From positions 1 to 64,000 of the forward strand of contig JAJDNW010000088.1 in NCBI GenBank assembly GCA_022340465.1: 64,000 nucleotides of DNA. The letters are read 5' to 3'. The notes beneath the pieces were generated by a model. It saw only the letters and a program-made list of their open reading frames with translations. It had not been told where the DNA came from and ran no database searches. This document shows, piece after piece, positions 1-9,189 of this stretch. Within the stretch, counting starts at the first letter, position 1; the number at the start of each line of letters is the position of its first letter. A program made the translations under genes and the position numbers. Source of the stretch: Deltaproteobacteria bacterium (GTDB lineage Bacteria; Desulfobacterota; Desulfobacteria; Desulfobacterales; B30-G6).

Positions 1-1
1 C

Positions 2-2071
2 CCCGGAAGCATCGCCCTGATCGGGGCCACAGCCAACAAACTCAAGGGAGGCTATCGCCTTCTGCAGAATCTTTCCACCGGCTTTAACGGCGACATCTAC
101 CCCGTCAACCCCCGCTATGAAGAGATCGGCGGGATCACCTGTTATCCTGCCGTCGACGCCATCCCGGGCCCGGTGGACCTGGCCATCGTCTTCGTCCCGG
201 CTGCAGCGGCGGTCCAGGCCGTCAGCGCCTGCGCCCAAAAGGGCATTGAAAGGGTGATGGTCCAGTCCGCCGGATTTGCGGAAACCGGTGCGGATGGCCG
301 GGCCCGGCAGGAAGAGCTGCTGCGCATCAAAGAGCAGTACGGCATCCGCATCTGGGGCCCCAACTGCATGGGAATCGTCGATGCCGTCAAGCGCCATGTC
401 TTTTCCTTCGCCCTTTCGAGTATCTGGGAAAACGGGCTGTTGCCCGGCAGGGTCTCTCTGATCGTGCAAAGCGGCCTGCTATCCGCCGGCTTCCTCATCG
501 ACACGGTCACCCACGGCACCATGGGTATCAGCAAGGCCTGTTCCATCGGCAACAAGGCCGACGTGCACGAGTGCGATATTTTGGAGTACCTGATAGACGA
601 TCCGGAAACCGACGTCATCGGCACCTACCTGGAATCGATTGCCGACGGTCGCCGCTTTCTTCAGGCCTGCCGCAGGAGTCCCAAGCCCGTTGTGGTGCTG
701 AAAGGCGGCAAAAGCGCCAAAGGCGCCGCGGCCGCCATGAGCCACACCGCCAGCCTGGCCGGAGACGGCGCCGTGGTCAGCGGCGCCCTGGCCCAGGCGG
801 GCGTTGTCGAAGCCGACGACTTCAAACAGATGCTGGACTTCTGCCGCACCCTCGCCATGGACCGCCCCCGATCGGCGGCGACCCAGGGACGGATCGCCGT
901 ACTCACCTACAGCGGCGGAGCCGGCATCGTTTCAGCCGACTTCATCGATGCGTCCGGTCTTGAAATAGCCGACCTGTCCCGGGACACCATCCAGGACCTC
1001 GCGACCGTGTTCCCGGACTGGATGCCGCCGGCCAATCCGGTCGATCTGTGGCCGGCCGTTGAAAAGAACGGATACGACAAAGCCTTCCTCACCGCCTTTG
1101 AAGCCGTCCTCAAAGACCCCAATGTCGATGCCGTGCTCTACCACGTCTTTATCAGCACGGAAGGCAATGCGGTGGACCTGGCACCCGCGGCCAAGCTCGC
1201 CGCGGCGGAAGGAAAACCGATCTTCTGCTGGCTTCTGGGCCACCGCGACAGGGCCCATGATTTCCAGGCGTACGTCCAGAGCCTGGGCATACCGGTTTTT
1301 CGAGAAATCCGGCGGACGTCGGAATGCATGGCTGTCTATTTCCAGTACCGGGGTGCAGCCGCCCTTCTCGAAAGCGCGGACCCTCCGGATCGAATCGATG
1401 CGCCGCCTTCATCCGGCCTGTTTACCAGCGTTCCCGACGTCGTTATGAACGAATATGACGCCAAGAAAATACTTTCAAGCGTCGGCGTTCCCACCGTGAA
1501 TGAACACCTTGTCGCCACCGCCGAAGAGGCGACTGCCTGCAGTGAAGCGCTGGGCTATCCCGTCGTCATGAAAGGGCTGGCCCGGGGAAGGGTGCACAAG
1601 ACCGAAGAGAACCTTGTCCGCCTCGGCATCGGCAGCGCCGACGCCGTTCAGAAAGCGTTTCTGTCCCTGCAAGCGGCGCTGGGCGATGAAGGCAACATTT
1701 TGGTACAGCGGCAGGTGGCGGGGGAACTCGAGCTGATCGCCGGCCTGCTGCGCGACCCCCAGTTCGGCCCCTGTGTCATGTGCGGGTTCGGCGGTGTCAT
1801 GGCCGAAGTGTTGAACGACACGGCATTTGCCGTCGCACCCCTTACCGTGGAAGACGCCCTGGCGCTTATCGGCAGGCTGAAAAACCAGAAACTGCTCGAC
1901 GGATTCCGCGGCAATCCGGCGCTCGACAAAAATGCCTTTGCCCGGATCCTGGTGCGTCTCGGCGACCTGGGGATGGACAATCCCCGTATCAGCGAAATCG
2001 ATATCAACCCGTTCATCGTTGTCGAGGGAAAACCCGTTACCGTCGATGCAACCATCATACTGGCAGATTGA
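2..2071 (+). CDS. Acyl-CoA synthetase, NDP-forming (5'-truncated by window)
   Basis: Fused alpha/beta ADP-forming acyl-CoA synthetase, which interconverts acyl-CoA + ADP + Pi and acid + CoA + ATP. The reading frame is open from base 2, so the true start lies upstream. The first visible residues (SIALIGAT) are the CoA-binding Rossmann motif. A succinyl-CoA-synthetase-like flavodoxin domain follows, and the C-terminal ~230 residues form an ATP-grasp domain (YPVVMKGLARGRVHKTEE, then EIDINPFIV near the end). The family usually has ~690-710 residues, so only a few N-terminal residues are missing. It could conserve energy by substrate-level phosphorylation from acyl-CoA made by the downstream oxidation genes (inference). 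Substrate cannot be told from sequence. Confidence 0.9.
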   Translation, partial: PGSIALIGATANKLKGGYRLLQNLSTGFNGDIYPVNPRYEEIGGITCYPAVDAIPGPVDLAIVFVPAAAAVQAVSACAQKGIERVMVQSAGFAETGADGRARQEELLRIKEQYGIRIWGPNCMGIVDAVKRHVFSFALSSIWENGLLPGRVSLIVQSGLLSAGFLIDTVTHGTMGISKACSIGNKADVHECDILEYLIDDPETDVIGTYLESIADGRRFLQACRRSPKPVVVLKGGKSAKGAAAAMSHTASLAGDGAVVSGALAQAGVVEADDFKQMLDFCRTLAMDRPRSAATQGRIAVLTYSGGAGIVSADFIDASGLEIADLSRDTIQDLATVFPDWMPPANPVDLWPAVEKNGYDKAFLTAFEAVLKDPNVDAVLYHVFISTEGNAVDLAPAAKLAAAEGKPIFCWLLGHRDRAHDFQAYVQSLGIPVFREIRRTSECMAVYFQYRGAAALLESADPPDRIDAPPSSGLFTSVPDVVMNEYDAKKILSSVGVPTVNEHLVATAEEATACSEALGYPVVMKGLARGRVHKTEENLVRLGIGSADAVQKAFLSLQAALGDEGNILVQRQVAGELELIAGLLRDPQFGPCVMCGFGGVMAEVLNDTAFAVAPLTVEDALALIGRLKNQKLLDGFRGNPALDKNAFARILVRLGDLGMDNPRISEIDINPFIVVEGKPVTVDATIILAD

Positions 2072-2241
2072 CCGGAACGACATGGTCAAATATTGGCACT
2101 TGTCAACTGCCCGTCAGGAAAACACGAAATTGAAAAAACGGGAGCAGGTTCCTTTCGTGCTTTCCTGTTGTCGTGCTTACGTGTTAAAAATTCCCGGCGT
2201 TATGGGAAGATCGTTTCCTGCTATCGAAAGACTCATTTGCC

Positions 2242-3138
2242 ATGGGTATCACATTGCACAAAAAATCGCTTTTTCAGCTTGACTCAACGCTGGCCGGCCC
2301 GGCCCTCATGCTGGGTGCCGCGCTGGTGTTTACCCTGCTCAATATTCTGATCAAGACGCTGCGCCCCGAATACACGGTCTGGCATATCGGCTTTTTCCGC
2401 TTTTTCGGCGGCGTGATCGTCCTGATCTCCATTTTCGGCTTCAGGGGCAACCCATACAGGGGCAACAATACCCGTCTGTTGATCATGCGCGGGTGTGTGG
2501 GCTCCATCGCCTTTATCTGCCTGATCACCGCTATCCGGCTGCTGCCCCTTTCCACGGCCATGGTAATCTTTTACGCCTATCCGGCTTTCTCGGCCATTTT
2601 TGCCTACCTGATCTACCGGGAACGCATCGGTGCGGCGGGCATCATCTGCATCGCCGGGATGGTGATCGGTGTTGCCGTCCTGTTCGACTTTCGACTGGGA
2701 GGCAACGCTGTCGGACAAGGCTTTGCGGTCATAGGCAGCATTTTCGCGGGATTGACGGTGACGCTCATCCGCAGCCTGCGCAAAAGCAACGGGCCGGTTA
2801 TCATCTACCTCTATTTTTGCACCATGGGCAGCCTGGTAACCTTTCCCGGATTCATCGCCGACCCCATATTTCCCGTGAGCATCGTGGAGGCGCTTATGGT
2901 CCTGGGCATCATCCTGGCCTCGGTATCCGCCCAGCTCCTGATGAATCAGGGCTTTTTCTACTGCACCGGCTGGGAGGGCGGTGTGTTCATGTCCACTGAA
3001 GTCATCTTTACCGCCATTGTGGGCATCATCTTTCTGAACGACCCGGCGACGCTGAAGTTCTGGATGGGAGGGATATTGATTTTCGGCAGCGGCCTGCTGC
3101 TGAACTACCGCAAATCGGCCGCAAAAGAAAGCCAATAG
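2242..3138 (+). CDS. DMT-superfamily permease (EamA family)
   Basis: A 298-residue inner-membrane protein with about ten hydrophobic segments arranged as two EamA repeats, the usual size for drug/metabolite transporters. The first repeat starts around residue 15 after a short polar N-terminus and the second around residue 150. Cargo in this family ranges from amino acids to nucleobases and cannot be inferred here. The gene is 170 bp downstream of the acyl-CoA synthetase and 90 bp upstream of a methyltransferase on the same strand. The first ATG of the frame is used; no strong Shine-Dalgarno is visible. Confidence 0.85.
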   Translation: MGITLHKKSLFQLDSTLAGPALMLGAALVFTLLNILIKTLRPEYTVWHIGFFRFFGGVIVLISIFGFRGNPYRGNNTRLLIMRGCVGSIAFICLITAIRLLPLSTAMVIFYAYPAFSAIFAYLIYRERIGAAGIICIAGMVIGVAVLFDFRLGGNAVGQGFAVIGSIFAGLTVTLIRSLRKSNGPVIIYLYFCTMGSLVTFPGFIADPIFPVSIVEALMVLGIILASVSAQLLMNQGFFYCTGWEGGVFMSTEVIFTAIVGIIFLNDPATLKFWMGGILIFGSGLLLNYRKSAAKESQ

Positions 3139-3229
3139 CCATTTCAAATGGCAGGCCGAAAAAAACGCGAGGCGATGGCTTCCACGTCTCGCAGGGCTTG
3201 TAACACACAACTGATTTTTTTAAATTCCG

Positions 3230-3841
3230 ATGAACGAATACAGCCTGTTCGCACCCTTATACGACTGGATACTCTACCCCTTCATGCGCGGTATCCGACG
3301 GGATGTGCTCGGGACCGTTCAGCGGCTGAAGCCCAAACGCATTCTGGACGTCTGCTGCGGCACCGGCGATCAACTGCGCCTTCTGCAGCAGGAGGGCATC
3401 GAGGCGCTTGGGATAGACCTCTCAAAAGCGATGCTAAAGGTCGCCGGCGGGGGCAAAACGCCGGTCAAATGCCTGGCTCAGGATGCCACGGCCATGGCCT
3501 TCCGGGACCAGAGCTTCGACCTGGCCATGGTGTCGTTCGCCCTGCACGAAACCGAGTGGGAAAGTGCCGGGCGGATTCTGCAGGAAATTCATCGCATATT
3601 AAAACCTGCCGGCATGCTTCTGATTGTGGACTACGCCCTGGCAGACAGCGCCGGCGCCGTAGCCCAGACGGTTATCCACGGCATCGAATTCATGGCCGGC
3701 AGACGCCACTTTTCAAACTTCCGCGCCTTCCGCCGCAAAGGCGGGTTGCAACGGCTGGTGGACCCTGAACGTTTCATGCCGATACAGGCACGTTATCACG
3801 GATACCGCAGTGTCGTTGTCGACCTGCTGCAAAAAATATAA
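3230..3841 (+). CDS. Class I SAM-dependent methyltransferase
   Basis: A 203-residue UbiE/type-11-like methyltransferase. Motif I (ILDVCCGTGDQ) starts near residue 37, the acidic motif II (ALGIDLSKAML) near residue 60, and the motif around DLAMVSFALHE near residue 98. The length and lack of membrane segments suggest a soluble small-molecule or quinone/lipid methylase; the substrate is not recognisable. It is the last plus-strand gene before the convergent MacAB-like operon. Confidence 0.85.
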   Translation: MNEYSLFAPLYDWILYPFMRGIRRDVLGTVQRLKPKRILDVCCGTGDQLRLLQQEGIEALGIDLSKAMLKVAGGGKTPVKCLAQDATAMAFRDQSFDLAMVSFALHETEWESAGRILQEIHRILKPAGMLLIVDYALADSAGAVAQTVIHGIEFMAGRRHFSNFRAFRRKGGLQRLVDPERFMPIQARYHGYRSVVVDLLQKI

Positions 3842-3975
3842 CCTTTCGATATGCCGCCTTGAACCGAGATAGCGAGGGCATTCCCTGCAGCTTGCTGCAG
3901 GGTAAGCGAACGAATCATAATTGATAGAATTCCTTACGGTGAAGATTCCCCTTACGCTTGCTGCGGGGAGTGCTC

Positions 3976-4030
3976 AAAATATCAGGGACAGCCTCTATTT
4001 CGAATTTCAACCGGAACATACTTATGGCAA
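3976..4030. repeat. 55-bp dispersed repeat, copy 1
   Basis: This 55-bp stretch matches 20979-21033 with three mismatches in the same orientation. It ends 16 bp beyond the stop codon of the minus-strand MacB-like gene, and copy 2 lies 19 bp beyond the stop of another minus-strand gene. The intergenic stretch around it (3842-4046) also holds a perfect 9-bp stem with a 2-nt loop at 3883-3902 and a weaker GC hairpin near 3951-3969, with no coding potential seen. It may be a 3'-UTR or interspersed element. Confidence 0.8.
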
Positions 4031-4046
4031 TAGGTATATCCCGAAA

Positions 4047-5279
4047 TCACTCATGCCTCAACGCTTCAATCGGATCCAGCAGGGACGCTTTGTGGGCTGG
4101 ATATATTCCGAAAAAAATACCGACAGCCGCCGAGAAGCTGAAAGCAAGGATTACCGACAGCGGATCGATTATCGCCTGCCATTGACTGAAAGCGGACATG
4201 GCCAGGGAACCGCCGACACCGAGAACCACACCAAGAACACCGCCGATCAGGGAAAGCACAATCGATTCGATCAGAAACTGGCTCATGATATCTTTCCCCT
4301 TGGCGCCTACGGCCATATGAAGACCGATTTCCTTGGTGCGCTCGGTGACGGACACCAGCATGATATTCATAATCCCGATGCCGCCGACGATGAGCGAAAT
4401 GGAGGCGACCGCCATCAAGAGCATTCCCATGGCTCTGGAGGAATCGGCCCTGGCATTGAGGAACTCAGCCATATTGCGGACCCTGAAATCGTCGTCTTGA
4501 TTGGGCGTAATACGGTGGCGCTGGCGTAGCAAAGCCGTTATCAGCTCCTCGGTCCGGCTCACCACATCGGCGCTTTTGGCTTTGATGAAAATATGACTGA
4601 CCAGATTGCCTGACAAACGGCGGCCTCCCAGCACCCTTTTTTTGGCTGTAGAAATGGGGATCAGCACCACATCGTCCTGGTCTCCTCCGAACCCCGATTG
4701 TCCCTTGACTTCCAGAACCGCTATGACGGTGAAGGGGACCCTGTTGATCCGCATTGACAATCCCACAGGATCCTGGCCGGGGAAGAGATTTTCAGCCACG
4801 GTTTCACCGAGCATGACAACCTTGGACGAAGCCTTCATCTCCCCGGCTTCAAAGAGCCTTCCCCGCGACAGCCCCCAATCTCTGGCACCTAGATATTCGT
4901 TGGTTATGCCATATACCGTTGTGGACCAGTTCAGGTTGCCGACAATGACCTGGGCGTTTCCCCGGACCACCGGTGCAACCAGCCGGACCGTGGGCACTTC
5001 ATTTTTAATGGCAAGGGCATCGTCTTCGGTGAGCGTGGGCAGCGACCCGGCATCCCCCACCGCGCCACGGCCAAAATGTCTGCCGGGCATCACCATCATA
5101 ACGTTGGCGCCCAGCTTGTCGATCATGGCGTTGATCTGGGCTTTTGCGCCGTTACCCACGGATACCATGATGATGACAGCCCCCACGCCGATGATGATGC
5201 CCAGGGTCGTGAGCACACTCCGCATTTTATTGCTTCTCAGGGAATGGAGGGAATCTATCAGGGGGTCGATGGCGTTCAA
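4047..5279 (-). CDS. MacB-like ABC transporter permease (FtsX family)
   Basis: A 410-residue membrane subunit of a tripartite MacAB-type exporter. An N-terminal transmembrane helix (about residues 17-40, LTTLGIIIGVGAVIIMVSVG) is followed by a ~230-residue periplasmic MacB core domain. Three C-terminal helices form the FtsX domain (from about residue 285; motif MNIMLVSVTERTKEIG). It corresponds to the membrane half of MacB; the ATPase half is a separate gene whose stop overlaps this start by 4 bp (ATGA), so the two are translationally coupled. Likely exports peptides, lipids or macrolide-like compounds across the periplasm; the cargo is unknown. Confidence 0.9.
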   Translation of the reverse strand: MNAIDPLIDSLHSLRSNKMRSVLTTLGIIIGVGAVIIMVSVGNGAKAQINAMIDKLGANVMMVMPGRHFGRGAVGDAGSLPTLTEDDALAIKNEVPTVRLVAPVVRGNAQVIVGNLNWSTTVYGITNEYLGARDWGLSRGRLFEAGEMKASSKVVMLGETVAENLFPGQDPVGLSMRINRVPFTVIAVLEVKGQSGFGGDQDDVVLIPISTAKKRVLGGRRLSGNLVSHIFIKAKSADVVSRTEELITALLRQRHRITPNQDDDFRVRNMAEFLNARADSSRAMGMLLMAVASISLIVGGIGIMNIMLVSVTERTKEIGLHMAVGAKGKDIMSQFLIESIVLSLIGGVLGVVLGVGGSLAMSAFSQWQAIIDPLSVILAFSFSAAVGIFFGIYPAHKASLLDPIEALRHE

Positions 5280-6046
5280 GCGAGGGCCTCCCCGTCCTCC
5301 CGATTGTAGCGGGATTCTTTCTTTAAGTCATTCAGCACCGCTTTTGCCTGAACCACTTGCTGGTTGGCTCTGTCGGTTAGGATGCGACCGTCCCTGAAAA
5401 GCAGTCGCCGCCTGGCGAATGCAGCGATTTCCAGTTCATGTGTCACGACAATGATGGTCATCCCCTGGCTGTTTAGATCCTGGAAAATCGACATGACTTC
5501 GACGCCGGTTTTGGTGTCCAGGGCCCCGGTGGGCTCGTCCGCAAGAATAATGACAGGGCGGCAAACCAGGGCGCGGGCGATGGCCACCCGCTGCTGCTGG
5601 CCGCCCGAAAGCTGTGAAGGCAGGTGATCCAATCGCTCGGCCAATCCAACCATGGCGAGGACCTCTTCGGCGCGCTGCAGCCGCAGACGCCTGGGAGACC
5701 CGTTGTAGCGCAGCGGCAAAGCCACGTTTTCAAGGGCACTGGCACGGGCCAACAAGTTGAAGCTCTGAAACACAAATCCGATGCGTCCGTTGCGAATGTC
5801 GGCACGTTCGTCTGGGGTGAGGGCGGAGATGTCTTCGTTTTCAAGCAGATATTTTCCCCCCGTGGGCGTATCCAGGCATCCCATGAGGTTCATAAAGGTG
5901 GATTTGCCGGACCCGGACGGCCCCATGACGGCCAGAAATTCACCTTGCTGCACTTTCATGCTAATGCCACGCAGGGCCGGCACGACCTGGCTGCCCATCC
6001 GGTAGTCTTTTTTGAGATCGATGGTTTCAATGAGATCGACGGTCAT
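5276..6046 (-). CDS. ABC transporter ATP-binding subunit (MacB/LolD type)
   Basis: ATPase partner of the adjacent FtsX-type permease. Walker A (GPSGSGKST), Q-loop, ABC signature (LSGGQQQR), Walker B with catalytic Glu (IILADEPTGALD) and the H-loop are all present in order. The reading frame is open to 6136, but the ATG at 6046 gives the normal LolD/MacB N-terminus (MTVDLIETIDL), has GGAG 8 nt upstream, and avoids overlap with the adaptor gene that stops at 6066; I therefore take 6046. Part of a three-gene adaptor-ATPase-permease operon. Confidence 0.92.
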   Translation of the reverse strand: MTVDLIETIDLKKDYRMGSQVVPALRGISMKVQQGEFLAVMGPSGSGKSTFMNLMGCLDTPTGGKYLLENEDISALTPDERADIRNGRIGFVFQSFNLLARASALENVALPLRYNGSPRRLRLQRAEEVLAMVGLAERLDHLPSQLSGGQQQRVAIARALVCRPVIILADEPTGALDTKTGVEVMSIFQDLNSQGMTIIVVTHELEIAAFARRRLLFRDGRILTDRANQQVVQAKAVLNDLKKESRYNREDGEALA

Positions 6047-6065
6047 CGGATAGGCTCCAGAGGCA

Positions 6066-7691
6066 TCATTCCATCCCGGTAACCACGACCAGCCCTTCCC
6101 GGACCCGGTCACCGGATACTTCCGTGTGGGTTGCATCGCTGACGCCCAGATTCACGCGGACAGGCGCCAGAAGACCGTCGTCGGTCAGGTGCCACAGGGT
6201 CCCCTGCCGGGAGCGGTTTTCGGCGATGAGCGCTTCAAACAATTCCCGTTGGTCTGCATTCAAAATGCCCAGAATAGCCGCCCGGGCTTCTTTGCGGGCC
6301 TTTTCTCTCAACCCTGACGCAGCCCTTGGGGAGGTTTGGCCGAGAGACAAATAGGCGGAGCGCGTTTTTTGCCTGATCTGTTGCAGTTTCTCCCTCAACT
6401 GGTCGGCTTGAGCAGTTGAAAGGTTCAGCCGTTCGGTATAGCGCCGGATCCTTTCTTCAAAATTGGCCTGCCCCCCGGATTCGCCGCCCCGTGCAATTGC
6501 TCCCCCGGGCGTCAGGCTGGACCCCTCTGTAGCGACAGGGGAATCACCCGTAGCGCCGTTTGTAGCCTGCGGGGTAAAGCGCAGGGCGGCATTGGCCACG
6601 GCCAGCACACCGGGCTTTCTGACAAGAATGATCTCCACGTCGGCCGTCATCCCCGGCATAAGGGTTAGATCCGGGTTGTCGGCCGATATGATTACTTCGT
6701 AGGTCACCACGTTTTGGAGGCTTTTACCCATTTTTCGGATTTGCGTCACGCTGCCGACATAGCGGCGTGCCCCGTAGGCATCCACCGTAAAACGAGCCGT
6801 TTGTTCGGGTCTGATCCGGCCGATATCGGCTTCATCCACGTAGGTGGACACCTGCATCTTTCTCAGGTCCTGGGCAATGGTAAACAAGGTGGGCGCCTGG
6901 AGGCTGGCGGCGACGGTCTGCCCCACATCCACGCGCCGGTCGATAACCACCCCGTTCACCGGCGAGCGGATGATGGTGTTATCCAGGTCAATGCGTCGCT
7001 TGTCCAGGGCCGCCATCCCCAGCTGTATCTGGGCTTCGACCTCCCTGATGGAGGCGCGGGCAATGGCTTCGTCGGCCTTCGCGGAAGCCACGCGACTTCC
7101 GGCCGCCCGTACTTGAGCGCGATACTGTTCCACTTGGGCAGCGGCCTCATTCAGGCTCGTAACGACTCTGTCAAAATCATTTTTAGCAACAAGCCCCCGT
7201 TGCGAAAGCGCCTTTTGGCGATCGAAATTTTGCTGGGCATTGTCATAAGATGCCTGCGCTTTTTTGGCCTGCGCCCGGGCGGCCGCAAGATTGGCCTCGG
7301 CATTTTCGATTTCAGCCTGGTAGCGGATAATTTCCACTTTTTTGGTTTCCAGCCGCGCTTTGGAGATGGCCAATTCCGCCTCAGCCTGGCGGAGCAGCGT
7401 TTGATAGCTTCTCGGATCGATTCTGGCGATAATTTGTCCGGCGTGCACCGGCGAATTGAAATCCACCAAGAGGTCTTTGATCTGCCCGGAGACCTCCGTC
7501 CCCACCTCGACGGTAATCACGGCACTCAGCGCGCCGATGGCCGACACACTGTTGATCATATCTCTCTTCTCAACGACCACCGTACGATAGCGCGCCTGTT
7601 TCTTCTTGGAAAAAGTCATCCAGTCGCTTTTCCAATAGAGTAAAGCCGTACCGGCGCAGGCAATCAGCAATAGGAAATAAACTTTTTTCAT
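6066..7691 (-). CDS. MacA/HlyD-family periplasmic adaptor with inserted CpxP/Spy-like segment
   Basis: Periplasmic adaptor of the MacAB-like pump. The start at 7691 has GAGG just upstream and yields an N-terminal signal anchor (residues 2-20). The lipoyl/barrel-sandwich half follows, then a long coiled-coil hairpin (about 100-230) and beta-barrel strands. At about residues 376-497 there is an insertion absent from ordinary MacA. It is a low-complexity Gly/Ala/Ser linker and two helical stretches with LNLSTAQADQ and LNADQRELF, resembling the LTxxQ repeats of CpxP/Spy. The final ~44 residues resume the membrane-proximal domain (VREGLVVVTGME). At ~541 residues it is much longer than typical MacA (~370-390). 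No TolC gene is next to it. Confidence 0.88.
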   Translation of the reverse strand: MKKVYFLLLIACAGTALLYWKSDWMTFSKKKQARYRTVVVEKRDMINSVSAIGALSAVITVEVGTEVSGQIKDLLVDFNSPVHAGQIIARIDPRSYQTLLRQAEAELAISKARLETKKVEIIRYQAEIENAEANLAAARAQAKKAQASYDNAQQNFDRQKALSQRGLVAKNDFDRVVTSLNEAAAQVEQYRAQVRAAGSRVASAKADEAIARASIREVEAQIQLGMAALDKRRIDLDNTIIRSPVNGVVIDRRVDVGQTVAASLQAPTLFTIAQDLRKMQVSTYVDEADIGRIRPEQTARFTVDAYGARRYVGSVTQIRKMGKSLQNVVTYEVIISADNPDLTLMPGMTADVEIILVRKPGVLAVANAALRFTPQATNGATGDSPVATEGSSLTPGGAIARGGESGGQANFEERIRRYTERLNLSTAQADQLREKLQQIRQKTRSAYLSLGQTSPRAASGLREKARKEARAAILGILNADQRELFEALIAENRSRQGTLWHLTDDGLLAPVRVNLGVSDATHTEVSGDRVREGLVVVTGME

Positions 7692-8105
7692 CTTTTCCTC
7701 TTCACAACCCAAGCTTCAACCCCAACCAGGCTCAAAAGATAGACATAATCTATTGCTTCAGCAAGATTAATTATGGCGCCGCCGCCATTTAATTGCATGG
7801 TTTCATCGGCATAGTGCACATCCGCTTCATAGTCATCGTCGGCACCGGTGTATTTGTGCACCGCCGTTTCGCCCGGCCCGATGCGTCTCTCAATAGCCGA
7901 TTTAATTGGCCTCAAGGTGACATGCAGGCTGCTCTTGACGGATGTTGCGGCTTTCTCATGGCACTCCCCGCAGGGAGCTGGGCATCGAGAAAAATACCCG
8001 CCGCCGAAAAATCAACCGCTTCAATTGATAGCGTTTGACAACATACCGTTCCGAAACTAAGTTGCCCATATATGACAACCGGTATAGAGACGGAGAAAAA
8101 AACAA
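7692..8105. other. Divergent intergenic region, no convincing gene
   Basis: About 414 bp between the minus-strand adaptor gene and the plus-strand HMG-CoA lyase. A 75-codon minus-strand frame (7688-7915) ends in a TGA overlapping the adaptor ATG, but its composition and lack of recognisable family do not convince me that it is translated. A short GC hairpin lies at 7964-7977, and a plausible promoter for the lyase at 8035-8063. Confidence 0.5.
8035..8063 (+). promoter_or_regulatory. Candidate sigma-70-type promoter for HMG-CoA lyase gene
   Basis: A consensus -35 box TTGACA (8035-8040) is followed after a 17-bp spacer by TAAGTT (8058-8063), a weak -10. It lies 43 bp upstream of the HMG-CoA lyase ATG. 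The -35 is exact but the -10 is poor, so this is tentative. Confidence 0.4.
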
Positions 8106-9023
8106 ATGACACCTTATCCGGAATTTGTCGTTATAGAGGAACAGGGACTGCGTGACGGTCTGCAGCCCGAAAAGGTTATCATACCCACTGAGAAGAAACT
8201 CGAACTGATCGATGCCGTCGCCAAGGCTGGTGTAAAAAAGATCCAGGTTACCGCCTTTGTAAACCCCACGCTCGTGCCTCAGATGGCCGATGCGGAGGAG
8301 GTATGCAAGCGATTGGATCATAGCAGGGACGTGGTTTACAGCGCCCTGGTGCTGAATGCAAAGGGGGTGCGGAGGGCTGCCGAAGCAGGCCTCAAACACA
8401 TTGGCGCCTCCATCTCCACCAGCGATACCCACAGCCGCAGGAACGCCAATGCCTCCCTGCCGGAGGCCCGCAAACGGATGGCGGAAATGGTCCGCCTGGG
8501 CAAGGAAAGAGGATTGATTATCCGTGGTGGGCTGCAATGTGTTTTCGGTTGCCGCTTCGAGGGCAGAATCGACCAAAACGTCGTCCTGGACATGGCCAAG
8601 GAACAGCTCGACCTGGGTGTTGACGAAATCGCGCTGGCCGATTCCACCGGCATGGCCAATCCGATCAGCATCCAGGAAATTTCAGGCAGGGTGGCCGAAC
8701 AGGCCGGTGGCGTTCCCGTGTACCTCCACCTGCACGACACCGAGGGCAAAGGGCTGGCCAATGCGCTCGCCGCCATGTCCGCGGGCATTGCTCATTTCGA
8801 GACCGCATTCGGCGGTATGGGCGGATGCCCCTTTATCAAGGGCGCTTCCGGCAACGTCGCCACCGAGGACTTGGTTTTCATGCTGGGGCAAATGGGTATC
8901 GCAACCGGAATCGATCCCTATCGACTGGCCGCGGTGAGCCGGGAACTCGAGGGCAGCATCGGCAAGCGGTTTGCCGGTAAAATGCACCATGTTCTCGATC
9001 GTGACGACATTAACATCTTGTAA
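8106..9023 (+). CDS. Hydroxymethylglutaryl-CoA lyase family protein
   Basis: A 305-residue TIM-barrel acyl-CoA lyase that cleaves HMG-CoA (or a close analogue) to acetyl-CoA and an acetoacetate-type product. The N-terminal catalytic motif EQGLRDGLQ (residues 11-19) carries the metal/substrate Arg-Asp pair. HLHDTEGKG near residue 210 carries the metal-binding histidines, and the HMGL signature loop GGMGGCPFIKGASGN near residue 237 includes the catalytic Cys. GGAG lies 11 nt before the ATG. The length matches the family. It fits leucine or branched-acid breakdown beside the oxidation genes, but it stands alone on its strand and a related aldolase role is possible. Confidence 0.9.
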   Translation: MTPYPEFVVIEEQGLRDGLQPEKVIIPTEKKLELIDAVAKAGVKKIQVTAFVNPTLVPQMADAEEVCKRLDHSRDVVYSALVLNAKGVRRAAEAGLKHIGASISTSDTHSRRNANASLPEARKRMAEMVRLGKERGLIIRGGLQCVFGCRFEGRIDQNVVLDMAKEQLDLGVDEIALADSTGMANPISIQEISGRVAEQAGGVPVYLHLHDTEGKGLANALAAMSAGIAHFETAFGGMGGCPFIKGASGNVATEDLVFMLGQMGIATGIDPYRLAAVSRELEGSIGKRFAGKMHHVLDRDDINIL

Positions 9024-9069
9024 ATAGTAAAGAATTCTGGCCCAGAGGACCAGGTTTTAAACGCTGGAA

Positions 9070-9189
9070 TCAAATAGGCCAAAACGGCTGGCCGGACTTG
9101 AGATAAAACCCCCGGTTGTCATCCTTCCCGACGGCGATATCCGTACGCACCACCAACTTTTCATCGTTTATCTGGCAACGCAATATCAA
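9070..9189 (-). CDS. Putative 39-residue ORF coupled to the MoeA-like gene
   Basis: Downstream of the MoeA-like stop, in a different frame, an open frame begins with TTG overlapping the stop codon (TTGA at 9189-9186). It encodes 39 residues with protein-like composition (central VVRTDIAVGKDDNRGFYL, ending QPFWPI) before a TGA at 9072-9070. It fits no family I know. It could be a tiny coupled protein or the remnant of a C-terminal extension of the upstream protein lost by frameshift. Support is composition and the coupled start only. Confidence 0.35.
   Translation of the reverse strand: MILRCQINDEKLVVRTDIAVGKDDNRGFYLKSGQPFWPI

Noticed and set aside
1475-2089. Long antisense frames over several GC-rich genes (for example here and at 16904-18949)
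   Set aside because: They are complementary-strand shadows of well-supported genes and lack family motifs.
7688-7915. 75-codon minus-strand frame before the MacA-like gene, stop overlapping its ATG
   Set aside because: No recognisable family, AT-richer composition than nearby genes, and the coupling could be chance.
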